64,000 nt of DNA, taken from the NCBI RefSeq assembly GCF_000687835.1, contig NZ_JHYB01000002.1, forward strand, positions 124,001 to 188,000, read 5' to 3'. Position numbers and translations under genes: made by a program. Below are positions 25,162 through 35,018 of this stretch, in pieces; the stretch's first letter is position 1, and the number at the start of each line of letters is the position of its first letter. The notes under the pieces are model-generated. The model did not search any database and was not told the DNA's origin. It saw nothing but the letters and a program-made list of their open reading frames with translations. The stretch is from Haploplasma modicum ATCC 29102 (GTDB lineage Bacteria > Bacillota_I > Bacilli_A > Acholeplasmatales > Acholeplasmataceae).

Positions 25162-26058
25162 TTGAAAAAGATTAAGTATAAGAAAGTAAGTATAAGAGCT
25201 AAACTAGCAACTGGTTTATTATATACTGCATATGCAAAAAAACCATTTATCTCAGAAGTTAATGCGAGTAAATACTTAGAAGGTAGATTAATTAAAAATG
25301 ATGAAAAAATTGAACTACCTAAACTACATAGTATTGTAGAAGAAGAGAGTTTTAAAAACTTTCAAATTTTTAATATTGGCGAAAATAATAAAAGAGTAAT
25401 CTTATATTTACATGGTGGTGCATATAACTGTCAGCCATCTATTTTCCATTACCGTTTTGCTGATTTTTTATGTCAAAAAACAGGAATTAAAGTAATATTT
25501 CCAATCTATCCTAAAGCACCTAAATATAACTACAAAGACTGTTATGAAATGTTAGATTATATTTATAATAATATTATTGATGAAGGTTATGATGAGATAA
25601 ATTTTATGGGAGATTCTGCTGGTGGTGGTCTTGCTCTTAGCTATTATCAATACTTAAAAAAGAACCATTTAAGAACAGCAAATAGACTAGTTTTAATCTC
25701 CCCATGGTTAGACTTATCAATGACCAATCCTCAAATAATTAATTATGAAGATAGAGATCCAATGATTAGCCGTGAAGGTTTAAAGTATATGGGTAAAATT
25801 TGGGCTGATAATGAAGATTTAAAACAATATATGTTATCACCAATTTATGGTGATTTAACATATCTTCCTAAAACCTTAATATTTACAGGAACTGACGAGA
25901 TTTTATATCCAGATATTAAGTTATTAATGAAAAAGTTAAAAAATAATAAGAAAGTAACTTATTACAAATATCAAAAAATGAATCATGTTTTTGTTTTATT
26001 TCCAATTCCCGAAGGTAAGATTGCGAGAAATCAAATTGTAGATTTTTTAAATAATTAA
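25162..26058 (+). CDS. Alpha/beta hydrolase (hormone-sensitive-lipase-like esterase)
   Basis: 298 residues, TTG start preceded by GGGGGA. The oxyanion motif is LYLHGGAYN, the nucleophile elbow GDSAGGG (Ser), the acid in FTGTDEILYPD, and the histidine in KMNHVF, giving a complete Ser-Asp-His triad of the HSL family. It likely hydrolyses short acyl esters; the natural substrate is unknown. A TTG start is unusual among its neighbours, but no in-frame ATG lies near the family N-terminus. Confidence 0.85.
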   Translation: MKKIKYKKVSIRAKLATGLLYTAYAKKPFISEVNASKYLEGRLIKNDEKIELPKLHSIVEEESFKNFQIFNIGENNKRVILYLHGGAYNCQPSIFHYRFADFLCQKTGIKVIFPIYPKAPKYNYKDCYEMLDYIYNNIIDEGYDEINFMGDSAGGGLALSYYQYLKKNHLRTANRLVLISPWLDLSMTNPQIINYEDRDPMISREGLKYMGKIWADNEDLKQYMLSPIYGDLTYLPKTLIFTGTDEILYPDIKLLMKKLKNNKKVTYYKYQKMNHVFVLFPIPEGKIARNQIVDFLNN

Positions 26059-26067
26059 ACATATTTA

Positions 26068-26076
26068 TGATATAAT
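26068..26076 (+). promoter_or_regulatory. Extended -10 promoter for rnr
   Basis: TGATATAAT 25 bases upstream of the rnr ATG; no clear -35. Confidence 0.55.
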
Positions 26077-26100
26077 AAGTTGAATTAGAAAGAGGTACTC

Positions 26101-28077
26101 ATGGAAAAAATATATTTAAAATTTTATGAAGAAAAGACTAGAAAAATTCATGAGGATGAATTATCTAAAATTAGTGATTACACATGTTTAAGTGTAAGTA
26201 AAGATGGTAGTGTAGAATTAAAGAAAAACTGTTTTATCGGTAGAATTGATAAAAAAAATGCTTTTGCTTTCTTAATTAGAGAAGATAGTGAAGATATATT
26301 TTTAAATAAAACGCAAGCTAATAATTTAATGGATAACGATATAATTTTACTTGAATTGGTAAAAGGAAAACCAGTAGTAAAGAAAATTATTAAAAGAGGT
26401 TTAGAGTTTATTATCGCAACCGTACTTAAAAATCGTAAAGGTTTAAAGTATTATACAGATAAGCCATTATTCAAAACAATTCTTGTTGATGATGAATCAC
26501 TTATTGTCTCAGGAAGTGTTGTTAAACTTAAAGTAAATGATATTAAAAATGAACGAATCTATACAAAATTAGAACAAGTAATAGGACATATTGATGATCC
26601 AGATATCGATATCTTAAAAATAGTTGCATATCATAACTGGCCAGAAACAGATTTTGATTTACTTGAAAAAGAAGCAAATAAATTAAATATTAACATTAAT
26701 AAAGAAAAAGAGTTTAGACTTGATTTAACAAATGATTTTATCTTTACAATTGACGGTGCTGATGCTAAGGACTTAGATGATGCCGTTAGTTTAAAAGTAG
26801 TAGATAACAATTATCATTTAGGTGTGCATATTGCCGATGTTTCATTATATGTAAAACCAAGAACTCTAATCGATGAAAAGGCATATGAAAAATCTACTAG
26901 TGTTTATATGGCAAATAAAGTAATCCCAATGTTACCTAGAAAACTAGCAAACGATTTATGTAGTCTAAATCCAGACACTGATAAATTAACCGTTAGTTGT
27001 TTAATGGTAATCAATAAAGATGGTAAAGTAATTGACTATAAAATTGAAAAGACAATTATAAACTCAAAAGCAAGATTAACATATGATAGAGTAAATGATT
27101 ATTTAAAAAATAATATAAAATTTCAAGATGAGAGATTAAATGAAGTACTTAAAAATATGGAAGATTTATCAGTTATCCTCAAAAACTTAAGAAATAAAAG
27201 AGGCGCTTTAGAGTTTAAAACTGAAGAGTTAAAATTTATTTTTGATAAAAATAATAAAGTAATAGATATTGAACTTAGAAAAACTGATGTAGCAGAAGAA
27301 TTAATTGAATCATTTATGTTAATTGCTAATGAGACAGTTGCTTTCCATATGGAAGAAAACTTATTCCCAAGCATTTACCGTATTCATGAGAAACCAGATT
27401 CAGAAAAATTAGATAAAGCAATGGATACTTTAAGTAAACTAGGTCTTCCATTTAATAAAAAAACAATTGTAAATGCTAAAGAATTACAAAAAATCTTAAA
27501 ACTATCAAATGATAAAGACTATGAAAATATTGTAAGTATGACTCTACTTAGAGCAATGCAAAAAGCAGAGTATAGTAATAATCCAGTGGGACACTACGGC
27601 CTTGCTGCTAGATACTATACACATTTTACCTCACCAATTAGAAGATATCCTGATTTAATTTTACACCGTATTATAAAAGAATTAGTATTTGGTGAAAATA
27701 ACAACAAAAAAAGATATAACTATTATGAAAACAATTTATCTGAAATTGGTAAACATACATCGGCAATGGAACGTAAGGCAATTGAAATTGAACGTGAAGT
27801 TGTAAGCTTAAAATCATGTGAGTATATGGTAGATAAAATAGGAGAAGAATTTTTAGTGCAAATTACTCAACCTACCAAAACAGGATTTTTTGTTAAAACA
27901 GATAAAGGTATTGAAGGATTTGTTAATGTTAAAAATAACCACCGTGAAAGTAGTTTTAATGAAGAATCATTAGCTTTTGTAATTGGTGGTAAAATATATA
28001 AAGTAGGTAGTTTTATAAATGTAATACTAACAGATGTAGATATGTTAGATTTAAAAATTGATTTTAAAATTAAGTAG
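26101..28077 (+). CDS. rnr: Ribonuclease R
   Basis: 658 residues of the RNase II/R family. N-terminal cold-shock-like OB domains, then the RNB catalytic domain with FTIDGADAKDLDDAVSL, whose Asp residues bind Mg2+, and HFTSPIRRYPDLILHR, and a C-terminal S1 domain (EEFLVQITQPTKTGFFVKTDKGIEGFV). It is a processive 3'-5' exonuclease for structured RNA and trans-translation substrates. Shorter than the 750-800 residues usual in Bacilli, mainly at the termini. The pairing rnr-smpB is conserved. Confidence 0.95.
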   Translation: MEKIYLKFYEEKTRKIHEDELSKISDYTCLSVSKDGSVELKKNCFIGRIDKKNAFAFLIREDSEDIFLNKTQANNLMDNDIILLELVKGKPVVKKIIKRGLEFIIATVLKNRKGLKYYTDKPLFKTILVDDESLIVSGSVVKLKVNDIKNERIYTKLEQVIGHIDDPDIDILKIVAYHNWPETDFDLLEKEANKLNININKEKEFRLDLTNDFIFTIDGADAKDLDDAVSLKVVDNNYHLGVHIADVSLYVKPRTLIDEKAYEKSTSVYMANKVIPMLPRKLANDLCSLNPDTDKLTVSCLMVINKDGKVIDYKIEKTIINSKARLTYDRVNDYLKNNIKFQDERLNEVLKNMEDLSVILKNLRNKRGALEFKTEELKFIFDKNNKVIDIELRKTDVAEELIESFMLIANETVAFHMEENLFPSIYRIHEKPDSEKLDKAMDTLSKLGLPFNKKTIVNAKELQKILKLSNDKDYENIVSMTLLRAMQKAEYSNNPVGHYGLAARYYTHFTSPIRRYPDLILHRIIKELVFGENNNKKRYNYYENNLSEIGKHTSAMERKAIEIEREVVSLKSCEYMVDKIGEEFLVQITQPTKTGFFVKTDKGIEGFVNVKNNHRESSFNEESLAFVIGGKIYKVGSFINVILTDVDMLDLKIDFKIK

Positions 28078-28087
28078 GTGATTCGGT

Positions 28088-28531
28088 TTGAAAATAATTG
28101 CTAAAAATAAACTAGCAAATTATAACTACTTTGTACTTGAAAAATACGAAGCAGGGTTAAAATTGGTTGGAAGTGAAATTAAATCAATAAGACTTGGGAA
28201 GGTTAGTATAAATGAGGCATATATTACTTTTAAAGGTAATGAGGCTTATGTTACAAATATGAATGTAAGTACTTATGAACAAGCTAATATGTTTAATCAT
28301 CAAGAAACTAGACCAAGAAAGTTATTATTAAATAAGCGTGAAATAATTAAATTACAAACAAAAGTAAAAGAGGAAGGTAATACAGTAATTCCTCTCTCCC
28401 TCTACTTAAAAAATGGTTATGCTAAGTTAGAAATAGCACTTGCTAAGGGTAAAAAAAATTATGATAAGCGTGAAGATTTAAAGAAGAAAGATCAAGAAAT
28501 GCATATGAAGAAAGCAGTGTTTAGATATTAA
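28088..28531 (+). CDS. smpB: SsrA-binding protein SmpB
   Basis: 147 residues, TTG start with AGGTGA upstream. Conserved features are NYFVLEKYEAGLKLVGSEIKS, then VSINEAYI, and the lysine-rich tail with KKNYDKREDLKKKD. SmpB carries tmRNA into stalled ribosomes. It is ten bases after rnr, so co-transcribed. The tmRNA gene itself is not in the window. Confidence 0.96.
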   Translation: MKIIAKNKLANYNYFVLEKYEAGLKLVGSEIKSIRLGKVSINEAYITFKGNEAYVTNMNVSTYEQANMFNHQETRPRKLLLNKREIIKLQTKVKEEGNTVIPLSLYLKNGYAKLEIALAKGKKNYDKREDLKKKDQEMHMKKAVFRY

Positions 28532-28532
28532 T

Positions 28533-29411
28533 ATGAAAGTTGGATTAGCTTTAGGTGGTGGGGGAGCCAAAGGTACATATCAACTAGGAGTATTAAAAGC
28601 ACTAGAAGAATATAATTTATTAGATCAAATTAATGTTATTACTGGTACCTCAATTGGGGCAATTAATACAATGTTATTTTTAAACTTTGAAAATGTTAAT
28701 AATATGATTAGAGTTTGGGAGTATATAAATAATAAATTAGTATTTAAAAAAAGAGTTTATTTTTCCAGATCATTATTTGATTTAGGACCACTCTTTATTA
28801 AAACATCAAGTTATATTAAAAGTAGTAATTTAGAAAAATCAAAGTATCAAGCATATATTACAGCATCAAAACTAGTAAATAATAGTTTCAAATATCACAA
28901 TTTAAGAAGAAGCAATTTAGAACTTGAAGTTTTTCATTTAAATAGTTTCTCACTACCAAAAAGAGCTGTCTTAGCTTCTTCATCAATTCCAGCTGTATTT
29001 AAGCCAACTGTAATTTATGATCAAGTCTATGTAGATGGTGGTTTAATTGATAGATATACAATTGATCTTTTAATTGAAAAAGAATGTGATATTTTATTAT
29101 TAGTACCACTTGATAATTACTACGATTTAAATAAATATCAAGACTCAAATAAAATGATTATTAACTTTAGTGCAAAAAATGTGTTTCATGATTCAAAGAT
29201 TATTGATTTAGCTGATACAATCATGTTTGAAAGAACAAGATTGGACCATAAATACATTTATGGATATCTAGCAACTAAAAAAATGATTAAAGACTTAATA
29301 AAACAAAATGTAATAGTTGATGGAAAGTTTATTTTTACTCCTAAGATATTTGAGATTAATAAAGAATTTGATGATAAGTTATTCAAAAAAATGAAAATGA
29401 GGTATAAATAA
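28533..29411 (+). CDS. Patatin-like phospholipase
   Basis: 292 residues with the full patatin signature: oxyanion loop GGGGAKGTY (8-16), nucleophile GTSIGA (Ser40), and the dyad Asp in VDGG (about 168). Such enzymes are cytoplasmic or membrane-associated lipid acyl hydrolases. It starts one base after the smpB stop and overlaps the PAP2 gene (taATGa), suggesting shared expression and a joint role in membrane lipid turnover. Substrate unknown. Confidence 0.9.
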   Translation: MKVGLALGGGGAKGTYQLGVLKALEEYNLLDQINVITGTSIGAINTMLFLNFENVNNMIRVWEYINNKLVFKKRVYFSRSLFDLGPLFIKTSSYIKSSNLEKSKYQAYITASKLVNNSFKYHNLRRSNLELEVFHLNSFSLPKRAVLASSSIPAVFKPTVIYDQVYVDGGLIDRYTIDLLIEKECDILLLVPLDNYYDLNKYQDSNKMIINFSAKNVFHDSKIIDLADTIMFERTRLDHKYIYGYLATKKMIKDLIKQNVIVDGKFIFTPKIFEINKEFDDKLFKKMKMRYK

Positions 29412-30295
29412 TGAGTTTTATTGATAAGTTTGATTTAGGATTAATTAAGTGGATTCAAAACAATTTAAGAAATCCATTTTTTGATTATCTATTTTATATT
29501 ATTACCCAGTTAGGTGATATGTATGCATTTATATTAATTGTTGTTGTAATCTACTGGTTAATTGACAAAAAGTTTGCATATAAGTTTTTATTTGCATTTA
29601 TTGGTAGTGCAGCAGTAAATAACGTCTTTAAAGTTATCTTTAAAAGACCTAGACCATTTACTCATGAAGGGGTTGAATCAGTATTTACTAAGTCAAGAAG
29701 TTACTCATTTCCTAGTGGGCACTCCCAAGCAATAGGTGTAACCTTTTACTCTTTAAAAAATGAGTACGGAAGAAGACATAGAGTTATAAATTATATTTTA
29801 TTTACTCTAGTAATACTAGTACCATTTTCTAGAATGTATTTAGGACAACATTTTTTAACAGACGTTGTTGTTGGTACGATAATTGGGATAGTATTTGCAT
29901 ATTTAATGTTTAAGTTATTTGATTTAATGAAAGATAAAGAACATATTTATCCTTTATATGTAATACCTTTTATCCTAATTGGACTTGCATTTTTAATTGG
30001 TAAAGATTATGAAAAATATCATGAGTTATTTATATCAGGAGCAGGGTTTATCGGTTTTATTAGTGGTTATGCAATTGATAAGTTATATATCAAGCATGAT
30101 GTTAATACAACAGTTAAAAATAAAATATTAAAGCTTATTATTGGACTTGCAATAGCATTAGGATTTTACTTAGGATTAAAAGAAGCATTCCCTAAAGATA
30201 ATAACGTATATGATTTCTTTAGATATCTAGCTGTTTCATTTTTTATCTCAGCTGGTGCACCATATTTATTCGTTAAAATCTTTAAGAGTAATTAA
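29411..30295 (+). CDS. PAP2-family membrane phosphatase
   Basis: 294 residues, about six to eight transmembrane helices. The three phosphatase motifs are KRPRPF, SFPSGHSQ and SRMYLGQHFLTDVVVG, giving an intact His/Asp active site facing outward. It could dephosphorylate phosphatidic acid, PG-phosphate or undecaprenyl-PP. A C-terminal block of extra helices follows the catalytic domain, making it longer than minimal PAP2 proteins. Confidence 0.9.
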   Translation: MSFIDKFDLGLIKWIQNNLRNPFFDYLFYIITQLGDMYAFILIVVVIYWLIDKKFAYKFLFAFIGSAAVNNVFKVIFKRPRPFTHEGVESVFTKSRSYSFPSGHSQAIGVTFYSLKNEYGRRHRVINYILFTLVILVPFSRMYLGQHFLTDVVVGTIIGIVFAYLMFKLFDLMKDKEHIYPLYVIPFILIGLAFLIGKDYEKYHELFISGAGFIGFISGYAIDKLYIKHDVNTTVKNKILKLIIGLAIALGFYLGLKEAFPKDNNVYDFFRYLAVSFFISAGAPYLFVKIFKSN

Positions 30296-30297
30296 TC

Positions 30298-30326
30298 TTT
30301 ACAATTTAATTTATTAATGTTAAAAT
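30298..30326 (+). promoter_or_regulatory. Promoter of the T-box/alaS operon
   Basis: TTTACA (30298-30303), 17-base spacer, TAAAAT (30321-30326), just before the T-box leader. Confidence 0.75.
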
Positions 30327-30330
30327 AAAA

Positions 30331-30520
30331 ATGCGTTGATTAAGAGAGTAATTTATTAAATGAATTTAGAGACTTTGTGGATAGTGAAAACAAAGCATTT
30401 AACAAATGAAAGCTACTTAGGAGCATAAAATTAAATCTTAAGGGCTAGGTAACTAGAACTAAGGTGGTACCGCGGAATTTATTTCGTCCTTAGACATTTA
30501 ATGTCTAGGGACTTTTATTA
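30331..30520 (+). promoter_or_regulatory. T-box riboswitch (tRNA-Ala) upstream of alaS
   Basis: The leader has an early AAGAGAGTAAT motif, a candidate Ala specifier GCT at 30412-30414, and the T-box AAGGTGGTACCGCGG at 30461-30475. In the T-box, TGGT can pair with the ACCA end of uncharged tRNA-Ala. CTAAGG (30459-30464) can pair with CCTTAG (30488-30493) as antiterminator. The same CCTTAG is part of the terminator stem at 30486-30512. Uncharged tRNA-Ala should favour readthrough. Confidence 0.92.
30486..30517 (+). terminator. T-box-controlled terminator before alaS
   Basis: GTCCTTAGACATT pairs with AATGTCTAGGGAC (one wobble), loop one to three bases, then TTTT. Confidence 0.88.
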
Positions 30521-30541
30521 TTTATAAGGAGAATTGATAAA

Positions 30542-33115
30542 ATGAGATATATGAGCTCAAATGAAATTAGAAATACATGGTTAAAATTTTTTGAAAGTAA
30601 AAAACACTTTATCGTAGAGTCAGCACCACTTGTGCCAAAGAATGATCCAACTCTACTTTGGATTAATGCTGGTGTTGCCCCTTTGAAAAAATATTTTGAT
30701 GGAAGTGAAACACCAAAGTCAAAACGTATGACTAATATTCAAAAATGTATTAGAACTAATGATATTGAAAATGTTGGACTAACAGCAAGACACCATACAT
30801 TTTTTGAAATGCTAGGAAACTTTTCAATAGGTGATTATTTTAAAGATGAAGCAATTGAATTTGGCTTTGAATTATTAACTGATGAAAAATACTTTGGTTT
30901 CCCATTAGATAAATTATATTTTACATATTATACAGAAGATATTACAGCAAAAAACAAATGGTTAAGTTTAGGAGTAAGTGAATCACACTTAATACCTAAT
31001 GATAATAATTACTGGGAAATTGGTGAAGGTCCAAGTGGTCCAAATACTGAAATCTTTTTTGACCGTGGCGAAAAATATGATTCAAGAGGAATTGAAATTT
31101 TAGAAAATGACTTAGAAAATGATCGCTACATCGAAATTTGGAATATCGTTTTTTCACAGTACAATGCTAAAGAAGGACTTGAGAGAAAAGATTATCCAGA
31201 ATTACCAAATAAAAATATTGATACTGGTGCAGGACTTGAACGCTTTGCATGTATTTTACAAGATGTTAAAACAAACTTTGAGACAGATTTATTTTATCCA
31301 ATCATTAAAAAAATTGAAGAAATTAGTAATGTTAAATATGATGGCCAAGCTGCATTTAAAGTTATTGCTGATCATATTAAAACTTTAGTATTTGCAATTG
31401 GCGATGGTGCTATTTTATCTAATGAGGGTAGAGGGTATGTTCTTAGAAGAGTACTTAGAAGAGCAGTAAAATATGGAAGAACAATTAACTTAACTAAACC
31501 ATTTTTATATTTATTAGTTCCAAGTGTTATTGAAACAATGAAAGATTTTTATCCAAATTTAGTAACTACAGAACAAATAGTAACTAAAATTATCTTAAAA
31601 GAAGAAGAAAAGTTTTTAGAAACAATTACTGAAGGTGAAAAACATTTCTTTGAAAGTTTAGGAAACAACAATCAAATCTCAGGCGCTGATGCTTTTAAAT
31701 TATATGATACATATGGTTTTCCAATTGAACTTACAATTGAATATGCTAATGATAATAATGCAGTAGTAGACGTTTTAGCATTTAAGGAAGAACTTTTAAA
31801 ACAAAAAGAAAGATCAAGAAATGCTAGAGTTGTAAATGATGGAATGAATGAACAACAAGAAGAATATTTAAATTATTTTGATAAAAGCTTATTTGTAGGC
31901 TATGACACTTTAAGCATAGAAACTAAAGTAATTAAAGTTTTTGAAGAAGGTATAATCTTAGAAAAAACACCATTTTATGCAACAAGTGGGGGACAAGTAG
32001 CAGATAAGGGAACAATCAATGATATTGATGTTACTGATGTTATTAAATTACCAAACGGACAGTTTTTACATAAAGTAGATTATCATTTTGAAGAAAATCA
32101 AGTAGTTATGGCAAAAGTAAATGAACAAACACGTTTTAATACCGAAAAAAATCACTCAGCTACTCACTTACTTCATCAAGCACTTAAAGATGTTTTAGGC
32201 ACTCATGTTAACCAACAAGGTTCACTAGTTAATGAAAATTATTTAAGATTTGACTTTAATCATTTTGATACAATTGAAAATAATCAAATAATTGAAATTG
32301 AAAAAATTGTAAAAGCAAAAATTAAAGAGTCACTAGATATCGTAATTAAACAAATGAGTATGGAAGATGCAAAAGGTCTTGGTGCAATGGCTTTATTTGG
32401 CGAAAAATATGGTGATATCGTTAGAGTTGTAAATATGGGTTATAGTATTGAGCTTTGTGGGGGAACTCATTTAACAAATACTAAAGATATTAATGATTTT
32501 GCAGTCTTACAAATTGAATCGATTGGTTCAGGAACATACCGTATAACTGCAAGTACTGATACAAATATTAAAAAAGAATTAAAAGTCTTTATGATGCATA
32601 TTGATAAAGAATTTAATCAAATAAATGAAAAACTAAGTGAACTAAATAGTACTAAAAAATACTATTTAGATTTAAGTGAAAACTCATATCAATCAGTATT
32701 AAATAATAAAGAATTATTAATTGAAGCAAGAAGTTATCTTCACCAGTTAGAAAAAGAATTAGAAACTACAAAAAAACTAAGTGTTTTACAAAATATCGAT
32801 AAATTTATTGGTAAGAACATTACTAAAAAAGAAGTAATAGTAACTAATGACTTAAACAGTGATGTTTTAAAGGAATTAACTGACGCAATATATGATAAAA
32901 TTAAAGCAGAAACAATATTATTAATCAATATAGCTAATAGTGAGGCAACAATTATTGCTAAAACAGATGGTAAGACTCATGCTGGTAATTTAGTCAAAGA
33001 TTTTACAAAACTAACTAATGGCCGTGGTGGTGGTCGTGATACTATGGCACAAGGTGGAACTAAAGATCTTTCAAACATTGATAATGCAATCAAAGCTATT
33101 AAGGAACAATTATGA
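30542..33115 (+). CDS. alaS: Alanyl-tRNA synthetase
   Basis: 857 residues. The catalytic class II core starts NEIRNTWLKFFESKKH and includes TARHHTFFEMLGNFSIGDYF. The editing domain has the zinc ligands HSATH and CGGTH. The C-terminal DHHA1/C-Ala domain ends NGRGGGRDTMAQGG. AAGGAG lies ten bases before the ATG at 30542; another ATG at 30551 is too far from it. Controlled by the T-box upstream. The TGA stop overlaps the ruvX ATG. Confidence 0.97.
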   Translation: MRYMSSNEIRNTWLKFFESKKHFIVESAPLVPKNDPTLLWINAGVAPLKKYFDGSETPKSKRMTNIQKCIRTNDIENVGLTARHHTFFEMLGNFSIGDYFKDEAIEFGFELLTDEKYFGFPLDKLYFTYYTEDITAKNKWLSLGVSESHLIPNDNNYWEIGEGPSGPNTEIFFDRGEKYDSRGIEILENDLENDRYIEIWNIVFSQYNAKEGLERKDYPELPNKNIDTGAGLERFACILQDVKTNFETDLFYPIIKKIEEISNVKYDGQAAFKVIADHIKTLVFAIGDGAILSNEGRGYVLRRVLRRAVKYGRTINLTKPFLYLLVPSVIETMKDFYPNLVTTEQIVTKIILKEEEKFLETITEGEKHFFESLGNNNQISGADAFKLYDTYGFPIELTIEYANDNNAVVDVLAFKEELLKQKERSRNARVVNDGMNEQQEEYLNYFDKSLFVGYDTLSIETKVIKVFEEGIILEKTPFYATSGGQVADKGTINDIDVTDVIKLPNGQFLHKVDYHFEENQVVMAKVNEQTRFNTEKNHSATHLLHQALKDVLGTHVNQQGSLVNENYLRFDFNHFDTIENNQIIEIEKIVKAKIKESLDIVIKQMSMEDAKGLGAMALFGEKYGDIVRVVNMGYSIELCGGTHLTNTKDINDFAVLQIESIGSGTYRITASTDTNIKKELKVFMMHIDKEFNQINEKLSELNSTKKYYLDLSENSYQSVLNNKELLIEARSYLHQLEKELETTKKLSVLQNIDKFIGKNITKKEVIVTNDLNSDVLKELTDAIYDKIKAETILLINIANSEATIIAKTDGKTHAGNLVKDFTKLTNGRGGGRDTMAQGGTKDLSNIDNAIKAIKEQL

Positions 33116-33534
33116 AAAAATATTTAGGAATTGATCTAGGAAGTAAATCACTTGGATTTTCAATTAGTCTAAGCGGGATTATTGCTAATAGTTATCAAAC
33201 GCTATATTTTAAAGATGACAACTATGAAGAGGCGGTAAATTTAACTCTAGAAGTCATTAAAAAAGAACAAATTACTGATGTAGTTATTGGCCTTCCTAAA
33301 CATATGAATAATGATTTAGGAATAAGAGGACAGATTAGTATTGATTTTGCTAATATGCTAAAAAGTAAAATAGACGTAAATGTTGTATTATGGGATGAGA
33401 GAACATCAACTCAAAGTGCAATTAAAGCAATGGTTAGTCAAAATGTTTCAAGAAAAAAACAAAAACTGAAAAAAGATGAGCTTGCAGCAACAATCATCTT
33501 ACAAAATTATTTAGATTATAAGGAGAAAAATTAA
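33112..33534 (+). CDS. ruvX: Putative pre-16S rRNA nuclease / Holliday junction resolvase-like YqgF
   Basis: 140 residues with the RNase H-like fold motifs GIDLGSKSLGF, VVIGLPKHMNND and LWDERTSTQSA, and Asp/Glu acidic catalytic positions in order. In E. coli the homologue finishes 16S rRNA 5' processing; resolvase activity is also reported for some relatives. ATGA overlap with alaS and the following yrzB are the standard Firmicutes order. Confidence 0.93.
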   Translation: MKKYLGIDLGSKSLGFSISLSGIIANSYQTLYFKDDNYEEAVNLTLEVIKKEQITDVVIGLPKHMNNDLGIRGQISIDFANMLKSKIDVNVVLWDERTSTQSAIKAMVSQNVSRKKQKLKKDELAATIILQNYLDYKEKN

Positions 33535-33535
33535 A

Positions 33536-33805
33536 ATGGAAAATGATCAAATTACATTAATTAATGAAGATGGAAGCGAAGAGTTAGCGACAATATTATT
33601 TACTCATGAAAAAAACGGTAAAAAATATGTAGTATTTGAATTCGTTGAATCAGGTGATATTAGTGGTGCTATCTATGAAGAACAAATAGATGGTGAAGGT
33701 GCAATTAAAGATATTGAGACAGAAGAAGAATGGCAACTTCTAGATGAATTACTAGAAGAATACTTTGACGGTCTAGAAGATGAAGAAGAAGAATTAGAAG
33801 ACTAA
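33536..33805 (+). CDS. DUF1292 family protein (YrzB-like)
   Basis: 89 residues, very acidic, starting MENDQITLINEDGSEE, with KKYVVFEF and an Asp/Glu-rich tail. Matches the small DUF1292 proteins that follow ruvX in Firmicutes. Function unknown. AAGGAG precedes it. Confidence 0.85.
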   Translation: MENDQITLINEDGSEELATILFTHEKNGKKYVVFEFVESGDISGAIYEEQIDGEGAIKDIETEEEWQLLDELLEEYFDGLEDEEEELED

Positions 33806-33812
33806 TTTAAAG

Positions 33813-34493
33813 ATGGATATTAATTACCTAAATTATAATAATAAAACTATTCCATACGTAATTATAAAAAAAGATAATAAAAATACATATTTTAGATTTA
33901 AAGATAAATATTTAGAAATTAGTAAATCTAAGTATGTAAGTAATGAATCTATAACTAATTTTATTTTAACTAATTTTGATAAGTTTTATCATAAGTATTT
34001 AGACCATGCCAAAAAATATCCAAATGAATTTGAAATTATTCTAGAAGATATTAAGTATAAACTAAATGTCATTAATGAAAATACTAAGCTAAAATTTAAA
34101 ATAGATAATAATGAATTAACTGTTAAAACAAAATTAACGGATATAACTAAAATAAAGAAAAAGATATATGAATATCACTTAATTGATATGTATAATCGAA
34201 TAAAAGATGATGTGGGAGAAATATTACAAAAAAATAATATTGAAAAACTCCCAATAAAAACGGGATATTACAAATCAAAATTTGGTTCATATCACCGCAA
34301 GCATAATGAAATAACGTTAAACATTGTTTTAGCAAAAGCTAATATTAACTATCTATACTATGTTATTATGCATGAATATGCTCATACGATTGCTTTTGAT
34401 CATAGTAAAAAGTTTTATAATGCCTTAGAAAAACTAATGCCAAAATATAAATATTATGATAAATCAATAAAAACAATATCGATTTGGCTTTAA
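33813..34493 (+). CDS. YgjP-like (DUF45) putative metalloprotease
   Basis: 226 residues. The C-terminal zinc motif VIMHEYAHTIAFDHSKKFY is HExxH followed by a distal H, typical of the YgjP/WLM metallopeptidase-like family. Upstream, YYKSKFGSYHRKHNEITLN corresponds to the WGSC-type segment, with SKFGS where relatives have SRWGS. No clear ribosome binding site; it may depend on translation of the gene before. Physiological role unknown. Confidence 0.85.
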   Translation: MDINYLNYNNKTIPYVIIKKDNKNTYFRFKDKYLEISKSKYVSNESITNFILTNFDKFYHKYLDHAKKYPNEFEIILEDIKYKLNVINENTKLKFKIDNNELTVKTKLTDITKIKKKIYEYHLIDMYNRIKDDVGEILQKNNIEKLPIKTGYYKSKFGSYHRKHNEITLNIVLAKANINYLYYVIMHEYAHTIAFDHSKKFYNALEKLMPKYKYYDKSIKTISIWL

Positions 34494-34496
34494 AAG

Positions 34497-34505
34497 TGAT
34501 ATAAT
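34497..34505 (+). promoter_or_regulatory. Extended -10 promoter for greA
   Basis: TGATATAAT upstream of greA; no clear -35. Confidence 0.55.
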
Positions 34506-34532
34506 ATAACAAGCCTAAAGGAGGATTAACTT

Positions 34533-35018
34533 ATGAACAATAATAAAATCTATGAATTAACCCAAGATGGTGTTGATAAATTAAAAAATGAATTAACAGA
34601 TCTTATTGATAATAAACGTCCACAAAACCTTATTTTCTTAAAAGAAGCTAGAGAACAAGGGGACTTATCAGAAAATGCTGATTATGATGCAGCAAGAAAT
34701 GAACAATCAAAAATTGAAACTAGAATTATTGAAATTGAAAATATTTTAAAAAATACCAAAATTATCCGTTTAAGCAATAAAGACATTGTTGAAATCGGAA
34801 AAGTAGTTGAAGTTGAACATTTAGACCAAGGTAAAGTTGCTAAGTATTATTTAGTAGGTACTATTGAAGCAAATCCAATGAAGAAAAAAATCTCTGTCGA
34901 TTCACCACTAGGTAAAGCCCTAATTGGTCATGAAAAAGGTGATGTACTTTCATATAAATCACCAACAGGAAAAACATTCTCAATTAAAATATTGGATGTT
35001 CTAAATGAAAATTTATAA
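34533..35018 (+). CDS. greA: Transcription elongation factor GreA
   Basis: 161 residues. N-terminal coiled coil with KEAREQGDLSENADYDAARNEQ, whose acidic tip residues reach the polymerase active site, and a C-terminal FKBP-like domain (SVDSPLGKALIGHEKGDVLSY). It rescues backtracked RNA polymerase. GGAGGA precedes the ATG. It overlaps yqeG by 14 bases. Confidence 0.96.
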   Translation: MNNNKIYELTQDGVDKLKNELTDLIDNKRPQNLIFLKEAREQGDLSENADYDAARNEQSKIETRIIEIENILKNTKIIRLSNKDIVEIGKVVEVEHLDQGKVAKYYLVGTIEANPMKKKISVDSPLGKALIGHEKGDVLSYKSPTGKTFSIKILDVLNENL

